Assembly (NCBI RefSeq): GCF_000968375.1
Contig: NZ_CP009933.1
Coordinates: forward strand, 3,596,001 to 3,660,000
Length of the DNA stretch: 64,000 nt
DNA from: Clostridium scatologenes
Lineage (GTDB): Bacteria; Bacillota; Clostridia; Clostridiales; Clostridiaceae
Direction of reading: 5' to 3'
The notes under the pieces are model-generated. The model was not told the origin of the DNA and searched no databases. It was given only the letters and a program-made list of their open reading frames with translations. Positions 9,821 to 18,666 of the stretch are shown piece by piece. The translations under genes were made by a program, and so were the position numbers. Positions within the stretch are counted from its first letter, which is position 1. Each line of letters opens with the position of its first letter.

Positions 9821-10486
9821 ATGCCTAATCTTTATACACGAAATTTAGAAATTGTACATAAAGCTAAGGAAGGTAAAACATGTGAAGAATTAGCTAAAGA
9901 ATATAATCTATGTTGTGCAGCAATTACTTTTATAATTAAAAAGCATAAAGAATTTGAGGCTTACTGCAATGAGATGGAAACTTTAAAAGCCAAAAATGAA
10001 ATAAATGAAGAAACAAAGTTATATGATTTATCTAAGCTATTAAAGTTTGATACTAGAAGTATTAAGGCTTTAGTTTATAAAAATATTAAAAGTATAGATA
10101 AGCTTTTAGCATTAAGTGAAGAAGATATTTATACAATAAGAAGTCTTGGTAAAGCGAGCCAAAAATATGTAAAAGAATGTATAATTGAATACAGAGAAAA
10201 AATGAATCAACATGCTAATTTATTTGGGATAGATATTAATAATACGAAAAAAGTTACAGACAATCTTGAAGAATCATTAATTCAAAAATCAGTAATTGAG
10301 CCAGAAGTAAGTATAAAGGCTAATAGAGAATATATTTATAAACTTATTAGAGCTGTAGATAATGGACAAGTTGATTCAAGATTTTTAGAAAAAGAAATAA
10401 GTAAAGAATTTGATAGAATAGAAAATATAAATAAAGAATTATTGAGGACTTTAATAAATTTGCAAAAGTCTAGAAATATGCCCTGA
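9821..10486 (+). CDS. HTH protein with RNA-polymerase alpha-CTD-like domain, copy 1 (shortened by a stop)
   Basis: 221 residues, ribosome site GGAGGATTAAT. Residues 10-45 look like a helix-turn-helix (EIVHKAKEGKTCEELAKEYN). Residues 68-125 resemble the C-terminal domain of the RNA polymerase alpha subunit (IDKLLALSEEDIYTIRSLGK, helix-hairpin-helix style). The rest is helical. Compared with copy 2 at 15710-16447 the frame ends early: CCC TGA GTT here against CCT TGG AGT there, removing the last 24 residues. The family is not known to me. A DNA-binding regulator is a reasonable inference, possibly of the divergent antiporter. Confidence 0.65.
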   Translation: MPNLYTRNLEIVHKAKEGKTCEELAKEYNLCCAAITFIIKKHKEFEAYCNEMETLKAKNEINEETKLYDLSKLLKFDTRSIKALVYKNIKSIDKLLALSEEDIYTIRSLGKASQKYVKECIIEYREKMNQHANLFGIDINNTKKVTDNLEESLIQKSVIEPEVSIKANREYIYKLIRAVDNGQVDSRFLEKEISKEFDRIENINKELLRTLINLQKSRNMP

Positions 10487-10569
10487 GTTAATGAAGATAA
10501 TAGGTATAAGGTAGAAATGGAATGTAAGCTGGAAGAGATTTTAAATATGTATAAATAATGCGCTATTTT

Positions 10570-10644
10570 TAGCAAGCTCAACCTTTCAGTTTTCGCAACC
10601 ACCCCTGGGTTCATTACAAAAACTGGAAGTTTTTTTGTTTGCTA
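10570..10644 (+). repeat. R1 dispersed palindromic repeat, copy a
   Basis: 75 bases bounded by TAGCAA and TTGCTA, with an inner stem CTTTCAGTTTT / AAAACTGGAAG. Related copies lie at 15421, 16459, 34115, 46451, 53116 (partial) and 60089 (inverted). It lies just behind the HTH-alphaCTD gene. Confidence 0.75.
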
Positions 10645-10906
10645 GGAGTTTTGCTATTAGCTTGAATCAGACACCAAAAGGAGTTTTTGCTGAATCGCCT
10701 ATATTTACTATAGCAAGCAGCATTAGAACCTTCTTTGGGTGTCTATTTGCAGTTTTCAGAGTGTATTTTTCATGTTGTAGTTAACAAACTTACTACAATT
10801 ATTATTATACAGTAAGCTAAACTTAGACTTTTCTTGATTTTCGTCATTATAAATAAAGCATATAATTATGCATTGAACTCGTTTATCATTTTGTAGTTAG
10901 TTTTTA
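10645..10906. other. Intergenic region with R3 remnant and inter-cassette palindrome
   Basis: 10646-10710 matches the 3' half of the R3 repeat (GTTTTGCTATTAGCTTGAAT). At 10789-10816 CTTACT and AGTAAG flank an AT-rich centre, a diverged inter-cassette palindrome behind the immunity gene at 10907-11149. No gene is seen. Confidence 0.5.
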
Positions 10907-11149
10907 TTATTTTTTAATTTTGTTAATTATATTATTTATACCTTCAAATAATGCATCTCTAACTACTTCAGTATAATTACTATAATCCTCATTCTTCTCT
11001 ACTATTATATCCATCACTTGCTTTAATTTTCCATCAACAATAATAGTTAATCCTTGTACCTTTTCACCTCCCCATTCAACAAATATTTCAGTTAAGTTTA
11101 ATTTGTCTAAACTATTCTTTGGTATTAGAATATCAAGTATTAAATCCAT
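10907..11149 (-). CDS. Putative immunity protein (small, acidic)
   Basis: 80 residues starting 22 bases after the stop of the toxin domain at 11172-11575, with a GGAGGT ribosome site. The sequence has no signal peptide or membrane segment. It begins MDLILDILIPKNSLDKLN and has a central strand-rich part (GLTIIVDGKLKQVMDIIV). Immunity is inferred from position only; I do not recognise the family. Confidence 0.6.
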   Translation of the reverse strand: MDLILDILIPKNSLDKLNLTEIFVEWGGEKVQGLTIIVDGKLKQVMDIIVEKNEDYSNYTEVVRDALFEGINNIINKIKK

Positions 11150-11171
11150 ATTTACCTCCTTCTCGTTATTT

Positions 11172-11575
11172 CTACTTACTAAAGTAAGTTGGATCTCCTC
11201 TAAGCCACTTGCTATTTATCCAATCATATATAAATGGATGCTGGTGCACATCAGCATGATCGCCACGACCATTATTGCTCCAATGCACTTCACTCAAAGG
11301 TACATCTTGCCCATCTGCTAAAGGCCAAGTTTCCTCATGGAAAGTAGCTGATTGTCTATAAACTTCTCCTGTTCCTGAACTTACCTTCCCACCTAAAACA
11401 GTATGGGGATATCCATTAGCAGCATGGTCTGGCAATGGAATATCTTGTCCCCCAAATCTTTGTTTTGCTAAAGGAATTGTATTACCACTTTCATCCATAG
11501 GTATATAATATTTAGAACTAGGTGCCACATCATTAACAGCATCAGCCGCCCCCTTGGGGCTGAAACTGTAGTTAC
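11172..11575 (-). CDS. Silent toxin cassette, hinge-only type; toxin domain similar to polymorphic toxin type 24
   Basis: The frame is open from about 11575 and begins NYSFSPKGAADAVNDV, so it keeps only the last residues of the shared hinge. The toxin domain has PHTVLGGKVSSGTGEVYRQS and GRGDHADVHQHPF, a His-rich end that recalls the type 24 polymorphic toxin family (predicted RNase); the family name is tentative. There is no promoter, secretion domain or convincing start (a GTG lies at 11528). It would need fusion to a full-length N-terminus to act. The matching immunity gene follows at 10907-11149. Confidence 0.6.
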
Positions 11576-11581
11576 AAAGTT

Positions 11582-11618
11582 AAATGGTAGCAACAGTTTT
11601 TTACTATTACTACCATTT
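11582..11618. terminator. Spacer hairpin ahead of the 11172 cassette
   Basis: AAATGGTAG (11582-11590) pairs with CTACCATTT (11610-11618). Equivalent hairpins occur at about 30723 and 34789, each just before an NYSFS-type cassette start. Confidence 0.6.
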
Positions 11619-11647
11619 TTAGTATTGATTTAAATTTTATTCAGCCA

Positions 11648-11675
11648 CTCGCTACAGAATTACAACTATGCAGTG
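11648..11675. repeat. Inter-cassette palindrome, copy 3
   Basis: CTCGCTACAGAATTAC...CTATGCAGTGA, the same element as at 30786-30815, located behind the immunity gene at 11753-12379. Confidence 0.6.
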
Positions 11676-11752
11676 AATTATAATATTTTTATGGAGTGAG
11701 TAAAATATATTCAATTTAACATTAATATAACAAATATTACATTGAATATCAT

Positions 11753-12379
11753 TTAACTCCAGTAATTATCTATAGTATTTTGTATCTTTTTACTACAAAA
11801 TGCACTCATATATATTTCCATTAATAAATTTTCAACTTCTGGTTCTTTATACAACTTTATATTGTCAACTATTACCTCTAATAAGTACTTATTAACATCC
11901 ATTACTTTATTGTACATGTTATTTGAAAATTTGATAATATCTTGTTTTGAAGCTTCTTTAAAAAACGCTTTTAATTGCACCTCGATATTTTCATTATTAA
12001 ATCCTAATTCATTAATATTAATCATAATATCTTTTATTGATAATTCATCTGAAATAATATCTACCATTAATTTTTCTAACTGAACTATAGCAATTCTTGA
12101 ATCCTCATTTTCAAGATAAAATCGATAAAAAAATTCTTTATCTAAGCCATTATACGTATAATGTATAGTATCCGCATCTATATCTTTACTGTAATTTTCC
12201 AACAAAACACTCTCTGTAGAAAAGTTATCAATTGTTTTCCATGACAAACTTCTACAATCATCATAAATTCTAAATTTCATTATTCCAGTTTGAATATTCT
12301 CTTCGCATTCAACAACAGGGTATAACTGATTAACGCTTATTCCTTCTTTTTCTATGCTTCTTTTAGATTTTAAAATCAT
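11753..12379 (-). CDS. Putative immunity protein coupled to the 12379 toxin cassette
   Basis: 208 residues from the ATG at 12379, which overlaps the toxin stop in the arrangement TAATG and follows an AGGAGTGAG ribosome site. A longer frame upstream (to 12427) lacks such a site. The protein is mostly helical at its C-terminus (KLMVDIISDELSIKDIMINI) with a strand-rich start. The tight coupling supports immunity. The family is not recognised. The gene is intact although the toxin before it is broken. Confidence 0.7.
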   Translation of the reverse strand: MILKSKRSIEKEGISVNQLYPVVECEENIQTGIMKFRIYDDCRSLSWKTIDNFSTESVLLENYSKDIDADTIHYTYNGLDKEFFYRFYLENEDSRIAIVQLEKLMVDIISDELSIKDIMININELGFNNENIEVQLKAFFKEASKQDIIKFSNNMYNKVMDVNKYLLEVIVDNIKLYKEPEVENLLMEIYMSAFCSKKIQNTIDNYWS

Positions 12380-13137
12380 TATCTCACTCCTATCGGAATC
12401 AAATTTTCGTCCAAATCTGCAATCCAAAAACCATCCTTATCTGTTTTGGTATACTTTAATCTATCTCTTATTGATTTTGGTGCAGATATTTTCATCTTAG
12501 CATCATAATAACTAATTTTCCCAGCTCTAACATTCATGTAATAATGTATCTTTCCTGTTCCATACTCATTTGTATATGAATAATTCGATTCCATTTTAGA
12601 CTAATCTTCAATATTGCTTCCATCCTTGGTTAATTCATCAATTAATTTTTTATCGCCTAATTTATCACCTTTTATAATTTCCTCAGAATTATTCAATACA
12701 TCATCTTTCACCAATGATTCCTTATATTTTTGATACAAATATGAGTCAGATGCAGAACCTTCCTCAACATTTTTAGCATCAGCCGCCCCCTTTGTAGGTG
12801 AAACAAAAACGATCCCTGTTGATATCTTCGGTTCATTAGTATAAGCAAGTTTATATCCATACGTTTTAGTGCTAATAATTTGACCATCTTTTGTTATTAT
12901 ATCATCATTTGGAAGTTCTACTCCATTAAATGTAGGTGGAGAATTTTCTGTTAAAACATAAGTATAAATATATCCACCTTTTTCATAAGTTATTTGCTTA
13001 GGCAAATTAGATATCTCTTTTGACGAATATGTCTTAAGTCCCACATTAAATCCTAAAATATCACACTTAATATATTTTTCTGCTTCTTTATATGTAAATA
13101 CAGTTTCTTTTATCTTCTTATATTCATCTTCTCCCAA
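12379..13137 (-). pseudogene. Silent toxin cassette with an in-frame amber stop
   Basis: From 13137 the frame holds the conserved pre-toxin segment (EYKKIKETVFTYKEAEKYI...FVSPTKGAADA) followed by a new toxin region, then meets TAG at 12601-12603. The same frame continues with no shift as SKMESNYSYTNEYGTGKIHYY and ends at 12379. The stop most likely replaced a tryptophan (D-W-x-K-x is common at this point in related toxins as I recall them). The 5' end is cut at the GCATAT junction shared with 33209 and 38442. Only a TTG is available as start and no ribosome site is seen. Confidence 0.8.
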
Positions 13138-13215
13138 AACAATCTTTGCATATATTTGTAATTAGCAAAGGAATTAACAGCAAGCATAAACTTCTAGTTT
13201 TTGTTGCCAATAGCT

Positions 13216-15234
13216 TTATCTTAATAAATCACTTTCAATATAATTTAAATTTTTTCTGAGTACAGATGCTATATTCCAACTAATCTCTCCATTTTCAAAT
13301 AACGATTGTATAACATTCCTTTCTAATTGCATTGCCTTAATATCAGCTTTTTTCTTTTCATATTTATTTATTTTTGCTAATCTAAGCCTATTTGATATCA
13401 AATACACCCCTTGATAATATAAAATTATTTCCTTAAGCGTTTCTTCATTTTCAGATGTAATATTAGATTTAGCATATTCTATTATGTATTCAGCATTAGT
13501 GGAATGAAGTTCTTTGAGTGCTATATCCCTTAAATGCTGCTTACTTTTCTTTTTGTTTTGCATTTCTCTTAATATATCCCTAATTCTCCTTATATTAAGT
13601 ATATATAGGGAGATTCTTTCCAATGTTTCTTTTACTAATAGTGAAAAGCCTTCTACAGATGATATTAATTTTATTTTATTTCTAACTTCTTTTTCATAAG
13701 CATGTGCAGTTGACTCCTCTATTTTTTCTTCCTTTAATAATTTTTTAGTATTTTCAATTTCCTTTTTATAGAATAAGATCATCCACTTCTTATATTCTTT
13801 GCTACTTCTATTCCAGTTCTTATAATAAGAATTTCCATGTTTTAATTGATTAATACGATACCTATATTCATTTATGGTAAAATGAATATATTTTTTGTTA
13901 TCAATTTCTAATTTTAATTTATTTATAGTATCAATCCAAACCTTTATTTGTGCTTTATTCAAGGCTTCAGACCAATTTATGTCTTCAGTTTTATCTTTTT
14001 TAGCAAATATAGGCAATATAAAAGTTGCAATAAGAAGAGTAGCTAAAATTACTCCAACAGCCAAAAATAAAATAATTGTTCTTTGTGGAAATTCTTCTCC
14101 ATTATCCAATATTAAAGGAATTGAAAGAACCGTAGCTAATGTAACCCCTCCTCTTACTCCTGAAAGTGAAGTTAAAAGAGCAGCATGAAACTTAAACTTA
14201 TCTTCTTTCACATCACATTTTTCTCCCCCAAATTTATACATAAATATAACCCACAAAAATCTAATTACAAGTAAAGCCAATGTTATTAATAAAACATCTA
14301 TAATAGCCATCATGTTATTTATTGAAGTTTCTTTAAACGCAGTTTTAATTATATTAGGTAATTGTAATCCAACTATTATAAATATAAATCCATTTAGAAT
14401 ATATACTATAACAGACCATGTATTTGATGATACTGCATTTAATTTTGCATTTTTGGTTCTTAATCTTTTAGATGATAATGAAAATACCATTCCAGCCACA
14501 ACAACAGCTAATATACCTGAAACTTTAAATACTTCTTCCGATATAATATATATTATATATGGAGTTAGAATTTGAAGTAAAATTTCAACTGTAGTGTCTT
14601 CCATTCCAAGATTTTTTATCCATCGTTCAAAGTTAATTAGAATGTGTTCTAAAACTAGTCCAGCAATAATTCCTCCAATAGACACCATTAAAAAATTTGT
14701 AGTTGCATTAAACAATGAAAATGTTCCAGTTACTGCTGCTGCTAATGCAAATTTAAAACATACAAGTCCTGATGCATCATTCATAAGACCTTCACCTTCT
14801 ATAAGATGTATTATCCTCTTTGGAAGCGAAATCTTTTTTGAAAGTGCACTTACGGCAACATAATCCGTTGGTGATAAAGCTGCTGCAAGTGCAAATGCTG
14901 CTGGTAATGAAATAGCTGGTATTAACTGATTTATGAGTAATCCAACTAATATTACTGTTACACCAACTAAAGCTAATGCCATCAAAAGTATATTTTTCTT
15001 TTGTTTCCATAATGACCTTTTATCTGCTTTTTTCCCATCGCAGAAAAGAAGCGGAGCAATGAACATTACTAAGAATGTATGTGGATCAAGCTCAATTTTG
15101 AATTCAGAATATATTATTGAAATTAATGCTCCCATTGCAATTTGTATGATGGGCACTGATAAGAATGGTATAAACCTACTTATTATATTTGAGCATAAAA
15201 TACATATTAATAGTATTAAAATATATGTAAACAT
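13216..15234 (-). CDS. Na+/H+ antiporter of the CPA1/NhaP type, copy 2
   Basis: 672 residues, almost identical to copy 1 (7182-9200) along its whole length, including the membrane domain and charged tail. Differences include IIQIAMG for VIQIAMG... near residue 30, G for A near residue 93, and S for L near the end (NVIQSLFEN versus NVIQLLFEN). Both copies appear intact. The similarity continues into both flanks: downstream to the truncated toxin cassette and upstream through the promoter into the HTH-alphaCTD gene. This indicates duplication of a multi-gene unit rather than of the gene alone. Confidence 0.92.
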   Translation of the reverse strand: MFTYILILLICILCSNIISRFIPFLSVPIIQIAMGALISIIYSEFKIELDPHTFLVMFIAPLLFCDGKKADKRSLWKQKKNILLMALALVGVTVILVGLLINQLIPAISLPAAFALAAALSPTDYVAVSALSKKISLPKRIIHLIEGEGLMNDASGLVCFKFALAAAVTGTFSLFNATTNFLMVSIGGIIAGLVLEHILINFERWIKNLGMEDTTVEILLQILTPYIIYIISEEVFKVSGILAVVVAGMVFSLSSKRLRTKNAKLNAVSSNTWSVIVYILNGFIFIIVGLQLPNIIKTAFKETSINNMMAIIDVLLITLALLVIRFLWVIFMYKFGGEKCDVKEDKFKFHAALLTSLSGVRGGVTLATVLSIPLILDNGEEFPQRTIILFLAVGVILATLLIATFILPIFAKKDKTEDINWSEALNKAQIKVWIDTINKLKLEIDNKKYIHFTINEYRYRINQLKHGNSYYKNWNRSSKEYKKWMILFYKKEIENTKKLLKEEKIEESTAHAYEKEVRNKIKLISSVEGFSLLVKETLERISLYILNIRRIRDILREMQNKKKSKQHLRDIALKELHSTNAEYIIEYAKSNITSENEETLKEIILYYQGVYLISNRLRLAKINKYEKKKADIKAMQLERNVIQSLFENGEISWNIASVLRKNLNYIESDLLR

Positions 15235-15273
15235 ATTACCCCCTTTTCTTATGTAACTTGATTATTAGATCTA

Positions 15274-15303
15274 AATATTATGTTCTAATTATAACATAAT
15301 ATT
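15274..15303 (-). promoter_or_regulatory. Operator-like inverted repeat at the antiporter promoter, copy 2
   Basis: AATATTATGTT (15274-15284) and AACATAATATT (15293-15303). Relative to copy 1, one base changed in each arm, and the two changes are symmetric, so the repeat is still perfect. Confidence 0.65.
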
Positions 15304-15420
15304 TAATTTTCCCATTAATTGGTATATTTTATCAAAAATATACTTGCTGGTTATTTCTCATATCTGTCTTATGATATAAAATGTTTATTCTAGACCTTAC
15401 GTAGTTTTATATACAATCTG

Positions 15421-15495
15421 TAGCAAGCTCAACCTTTCAGTTTTCGCAACCACCCCTAAGTTCGTTACAAAAACTGGAAGTTTTTTTGTTTGCTA
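15421..15495 (+). repeat. R1 dispersed palindromic repeat, copy b
   Basis: Almost identical to copy a, same orientation. It sits between antiporter copy 2 and the HTH-alphaCTD gene, a place where the first unit has unrelated sequence. Together with copy c it brackets the gene at 15710-16447. Confidence 0.8.
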
Positions 15496-15709
15496 AAAGT
15501 TAATCTTAAAATCAAATATAAGAATCCTGATTTACATTGCATAAGGCATAGAAATTGTAAATTGACTTGCAAGAAGAAGCAAAATGTTGTAAATTTTACA
15601 TAGATGTAATTTAAGTAGATAACATATCAAAAATTACTAAAAAATGTTTTAACAAGGATGTTATAGATAAAACTATGAAAAATTTAACTGAAGTAGCTGG
15701 AGGATTAAT

Positions 15710-16447
15710 ATGCCTAATCTTTATACACGAAATTTAGAAATTGTACATAAAGCTAAGGAAGGTAAAACATGTAGAGAATTAGCTAAAGAATATAATATAT
15801 ATTATTCAACAATTAGTCGCATAATTAAAAAGCATAAAAAATTTGAGGCTTACTGCAATGAGATGGAAACTTTAAAAGCTAAAAATAAAATAAATGAAGA
15901 AACGAAGTTATATGATTTATGTAATCTATTAAAGTTTGATACTAGAAGTATTAAGGCTTTAGTTTATAAAAATATTAAAAGTATAGATAAGCTTTTAGCA
16001 TTAAGTGAAGAAGATATTTATGCAATAAGAAGTCTTGGTAAAATGAGCCGAGAACATGTAAAAAAATGTATAATTGAATACAGAGAAAAAATGAATCAAC
16101 TTACTAATTTATATGGGATAGATATTAATAATACGAAAAAAGTTACAGACAATCTTGAAGAATCATCAATTCAAAAATCAGTAATTGAGCCAGAAGTAAG
16201 TATAAAGGCTAATAGAGAATATATTTATAAACTTATTAGAGCTGTAGATAATGGACAAGTTGATTCAAGATTTTTAGAAAAAGAAATAAGTAAAGAATTT
16301 GATAGAATAGAAAATATAAATAAAGAATTATTGAGGACTTTGATAAATTTGCAAAAGTCTAGAAATATACCTTGGAGTAATGAAGATAATCAGTATAAGG
16401 TAGAAATGGAATGTAAGCTGGAGGAGATTTTAAATATGTATAAATAA
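15710..16447 (+). CDS. HTH protein with RNA-polymerase alpha-CTD-like domain, copy 2 (full length)
   Basis: 245 residues with the same GGAGGATTAAT ribosome site as copy 1. The order is helix-turn-helix (10-45), alpha-CTD-like helix-hairpin-helix (68-125, LLALSEEDIYAIRSLGKMSR), linker, then a conserved helical end (ANREYIYKLIRAVDNGQVDSR). Differences from copy 1 cluster in the putative recognition helix (EYNIYYSTISRIIKKH versus EYNLCCAAITFIIKKH), suggesting altered DNA binding or decay in copy 1. It lies divergent to antiporter copy 2 and is flanked by R1 repeats b and c. The function is not known. Confidence 0.7.
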   Translation: MPNLYTRNLEIVHKAKEGKTCRELAKEYNIYYSTISRIIKKHKKFEAYCNEMETLKAKNKINEETKLYDLCNLLKFDTRSIKALVYKNIKSIDKLLALSEEDIYAIRSLGKMSREHVKKCIIEYREKMNQLTNLYGIDINNTKKVTDNLEESSIQKSVIEPEVSIKANREYIYKLIRAVDNGQVDSRFLEKEISKEFDRIENINKELLRTLINLQKSRNIPWSNEDNQYKVEMECKLEEILNMYK

Positions 16448-16458
16448 TGTGACATTTT

Positions 16459-16533
16459 TAGCAAGCTGAACCTTTCAGTTTTCGCAACCACCCATGGTGT
16501 CGTTACAAAAACTGGAAGTTTTTTTGTTTGCTA
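16459..16533 (+). repeat. R1 dispersed palindromic repeat, copy c
   Basis: 75 bases, TAGCAA...TTGCTA, directly behind the HTH-alphaCTD gene as in the first unit. Confidence 0.8.
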
Positions 16534-16551
16534 ATATTATTAATGGTAAGT

Positions 16552-17769
16552 TTAATTATCAAATCTATCTACTTTAAACAGGCTTAAATCTTTATCTGCT
16601 TCTCCTAAATATAATTTACTTAACATCATTCCACCTAGCACAGCAAATAATATTCCATTTGCCCCATAGCCTAAGCAATACCACAATTTAGAATTATCTG
16701 GTCCTTTTCCTATAAATCCCAAATTGTCTTGAGTAGATGCAAAGGCTCCACAATATCTATATTCTATTTCGATATTTAAGTTTGGAAATAAACTTTTTAG
16801 CCTTTGCTCTAATTTTTCATAGCTTTTATTACATAATTCTTCATTATATATATCCGGTATAAAGTTTATATCTTCTCCTCCAATTATTAACCTGTTATCT
16901 CTAGTTGTTCTAAAGTAATTATAAGGATCCTTGTTATCTCTAATAACTACGTTTTTATAAATATTCTCAATATTATCTATAGGCCTGGTTGCAATATTAA
17001 AGGTAGTAGTTTTAGTTCCAAAGTTTCTTTTAGTAAAAAGTGCTGTATTATACCCTGTAGCTGCAATAACAATTTTCCCTTTAACTTTATAGCCATACAC
17101 AGTTTCTACGGTAACACCATTGGCACAATATTTAACATCTATTGCCTCTGTGTTTTCATAGGCTCTTAATCCTTGTTTACAGCTTACATCAATTAAATGA
17201 TGAGTAAATTTATATGGATCCAATACAGCTCCTCCGCCTTTAGCTAATACCCCGCCCTTTACATCAAATAAGAATGGATTATTATTTTCATCAATAAATT
17301 CTACAGGCAATCCACTATCTTTTCTAATGTTATATTCTTCCTCCATCTCCTTCTTTTCTAGCTTCATAGCTGTATATAAAAAACTATCTACTCTTTTGAA
17401 ATCACAGCTATTTCCATGGTTATCTACAAATTCTTGAATTTCATCTAGCGCCTTTATTCCTAGGTTATATGACTTTATTATATTCTCTATACTTGTATAT
17501 TTGTTTAGCTCCATAGCATTACTATCAAGCTCATATTGAAGTAATGCTGTTGTTATGCAAGTACTCCCATGGCCTATTCTTGATTTCTCTAAAATAACGC
17601 AATTAATATTATTTTTACTAAAATAGTATCCTAAAATTGCTCCAGTGACTCCCCCTCCTATTATTATTACATCTGTATCTATATCATCTGTTAAATATTC
17701 ATATTGTTTTTTACTTTTGTTGATTCTTGTAAATATGCAATCTCCCTGTACATATTGTGTATTCAACAT
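16552..17769 (-). CDS. FAD-dependent amino-acid-oxidase-like (DAO family) oxidoreductase
   Basis: 405 residues. The dinucleotide-binding motif is near residue 33 (DVIIIGGGVTGAILGYYFSK), followed by VILEK. The C-terminus has the second FAD contact region (WYCLGYGANGILFAVLGGMM). Length and layout fit the DadA/glycine-oxidase-like group, which oxidises amines or amino acids with FAD; the substrate cannot be told. It stands alone between R1 copy c and a repeat-rich spacer. There is no sign of damage. The ATG at 17769 has a weakly purine-rich region before it. Confidence 0.8.
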   Translation of the reverse strand: MLNTQYVQGDCIFTRINKSKKQYEYLTDDIDTDVIIIGGGVTGAILGYYFSKNNINCVILEKSRIGHGSTCITTALLQYELDSNAMELNKYTSIENIIKSYNLGIKALDEIQEFVDNHGNSCDFKRVDSFLYTAMKLEKKEMEEEYNIRKDSGLPVEFIDENNNPFLFDVKGGVLAKGGGAVLDPYKFTHHLIDVSCKQGLRAYENTEAIDVKYCANGVTVETVYGYKVKGKIVIAATGYNTALFTKRNFGTKTTTFNIATRPIDNIENIYKNVVIRDNKDPYNYFRTTRDNRLIIGGEDINFIPDIYNEELCNKSYEKLEQRLKSLFPNLNIEIEYRYCGAFASTQDNLGFIGKGPDNSKLWYCLGYGANGILFAVLGGMMLSKLYLGEADKDLSLFKVDRFDN

Positions 17770-18195
17770 AACCCCTACTTTCTTATGTATAATTCCATTT
17801 ACAATGTTTTAAATGTACTCCATATGGCTTCCTCAAGCAGCCCATTATGGTGAACTCTTGACAAGACAATCTTATACTTATTGTTTCCTAAACCTTGTAG
17901 TTATATCCTAGAAATGTTGAAATTTATTTTGGTAATACAAAAGAAAAAACTCAACATTTCTATTGAGCAATTTCATTGGTGGCGGTGAAGCACGGTGAAT
18001 GAAATCCACCAAATTAATGCATCACATAATAAGAAAAAATTCTATCTATCATAAATTTACAATATATAAACCATATCTTTGTAATACTCCTTTATCTGTT
18101 TACTTTTATATATAGATATTAAAATATTATTCTTGAAAAAATAAGTAAAAACACCCGAAAACTCAATTTGAATAGTATGGTGTATAAAAATCAAT
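17770..18195. other. Repeat-rich spacer (hairpin, R4 and R2 elements)
   Basis: 17910-17961: AGAAATGTTGA pairs with TCAACATTTCT. 17970-18010: R4 element (GGTGGCGGTGAAGCACGG..., ending ATGAAATCCACC), also at about 26458-26492. 18017-18085: R2 element (AAAAAATTCTATCTATCATA...), also at 26162 and 46527. No gene is seen. Confidence 0.6.
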
Positions 18196-18390
18196 TTAAT
18201 CATTAAGTATAAATAATTGATCTACTGTAGTATTTAATACTCTAGCTAATTTCATTGCTAATTCTAATGTTGGATTATATTTATTGTTCTCAATAGCATT
18301 TATAGTTTGTCTTGTTACATTTAGAGCATTTGCCAGATCTTCCTGTCTGAATCCTAGTTGTTTTCTCAAAGTTTTTATGTTATTCTTCAT
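18196..18390 (-). CDS. Small XRE-family transcriptional regulator
   Basis: 64 residues from the ATG at 18390 (MKNNIKTLRKQLGFRQEDLA). Almost the whole protein is one XRE helix-turn-helix (QEDLANALNVTRQTINAIENNKYNPTLELAMKLA) of the YozG/'DNA-binding protein' kind. Its start overlaps the end of the membrane protein gene 18380-18595, so the two are coupled. Two 18-base operator-like repeats in the promoter ahead of the pair suggest autoregulation. Confidence 0.88.
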   Translation of the reverse strand: MKNNIKTLRKQLGFRQEDLANALNVTRQTINAIENNKYNPTLELAMKLARVLNTTVDQLFILND

Positions 18391-18595
18391 CTTTTCCAAA
18401 CTTCCATTTCAAAAAAAGTTGTACTATAATCATTATTAAATTCTGTGTTATTAAAAGAAATCCAGCTAATCCAATATCTCCTGTATGAATAAAGTTATAT
18501 ATAGTCCAAACTGCTAGAAATACTATTGTGTAAATCCATGCGCATTTTATTGATTTCAAGCTAATACTCATTTCCATTTCATCCATCTTTCTCAT
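18380..18595 (-). CDS. Small two-helix membrane protein partnered with the XRE regulator
   Basis: 71 residues from the ATG at 18595 (MRKMDEMEMSISLK), chosen because the AGGAG site is too close to the upstream ATG at 18604. It has two hydrophobic segments (WIYTIVFLAVWTIYNFI and GFLLITQNLIMIIVQLFL). Small membrane proteins of this type often sit in front of short XRE regulators in Firmicutes; their role is unclear. Its end overlaps the regulator start. Confidence 0.75.
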   Translation of the reverse strand: MRKMDEMEMSISLKSIKCAWIYTIVFLAVWTIYNFIHTGDIGLAGFLLITQNLIMIIVQLFLKWKFGKDEE

Positions 18596-18619
18596 AGCAA
18601 TCATTCTCCTATAATTATT

Positions 18620-18637
18620 TGTAAAAACTTTTTTACA
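18620..18637 (-). promoter_or_regulatory. Operator 1 of the XRE operon
   Basis: TGTAAAAA-CT-TTTTTACA, perfect 8-base arms, between the -10 box and the first start codon. Confidence 0.65.
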
Positions 18638-18666
18638 TTATTTATTTTAACATCTATTGGAAAAAA

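Noticed and set aside
9612..9848. 78-codon plus frame with several cysteines (LHCIRHGNCKLTCK)
   Set aside because: It overlaps the start of the HTH-alphaCTD gene, has no ribosome site, and the same stretch in the second unit is broken by indels.
14933..15256. 107-codon plus frame opposite the antiporter (and similar frames opposite other long genes)
   Set aside because: Antisense shadow of a conserved gene; its sequence simply mirrors the antiporter codons and no start signal is present.
10570..16533. R1 repeats as a CRISPR array
   Set aside because: The repeats are hundreds to thousands of bases apart, palindromic and without regular spacers; no cas genes are present.
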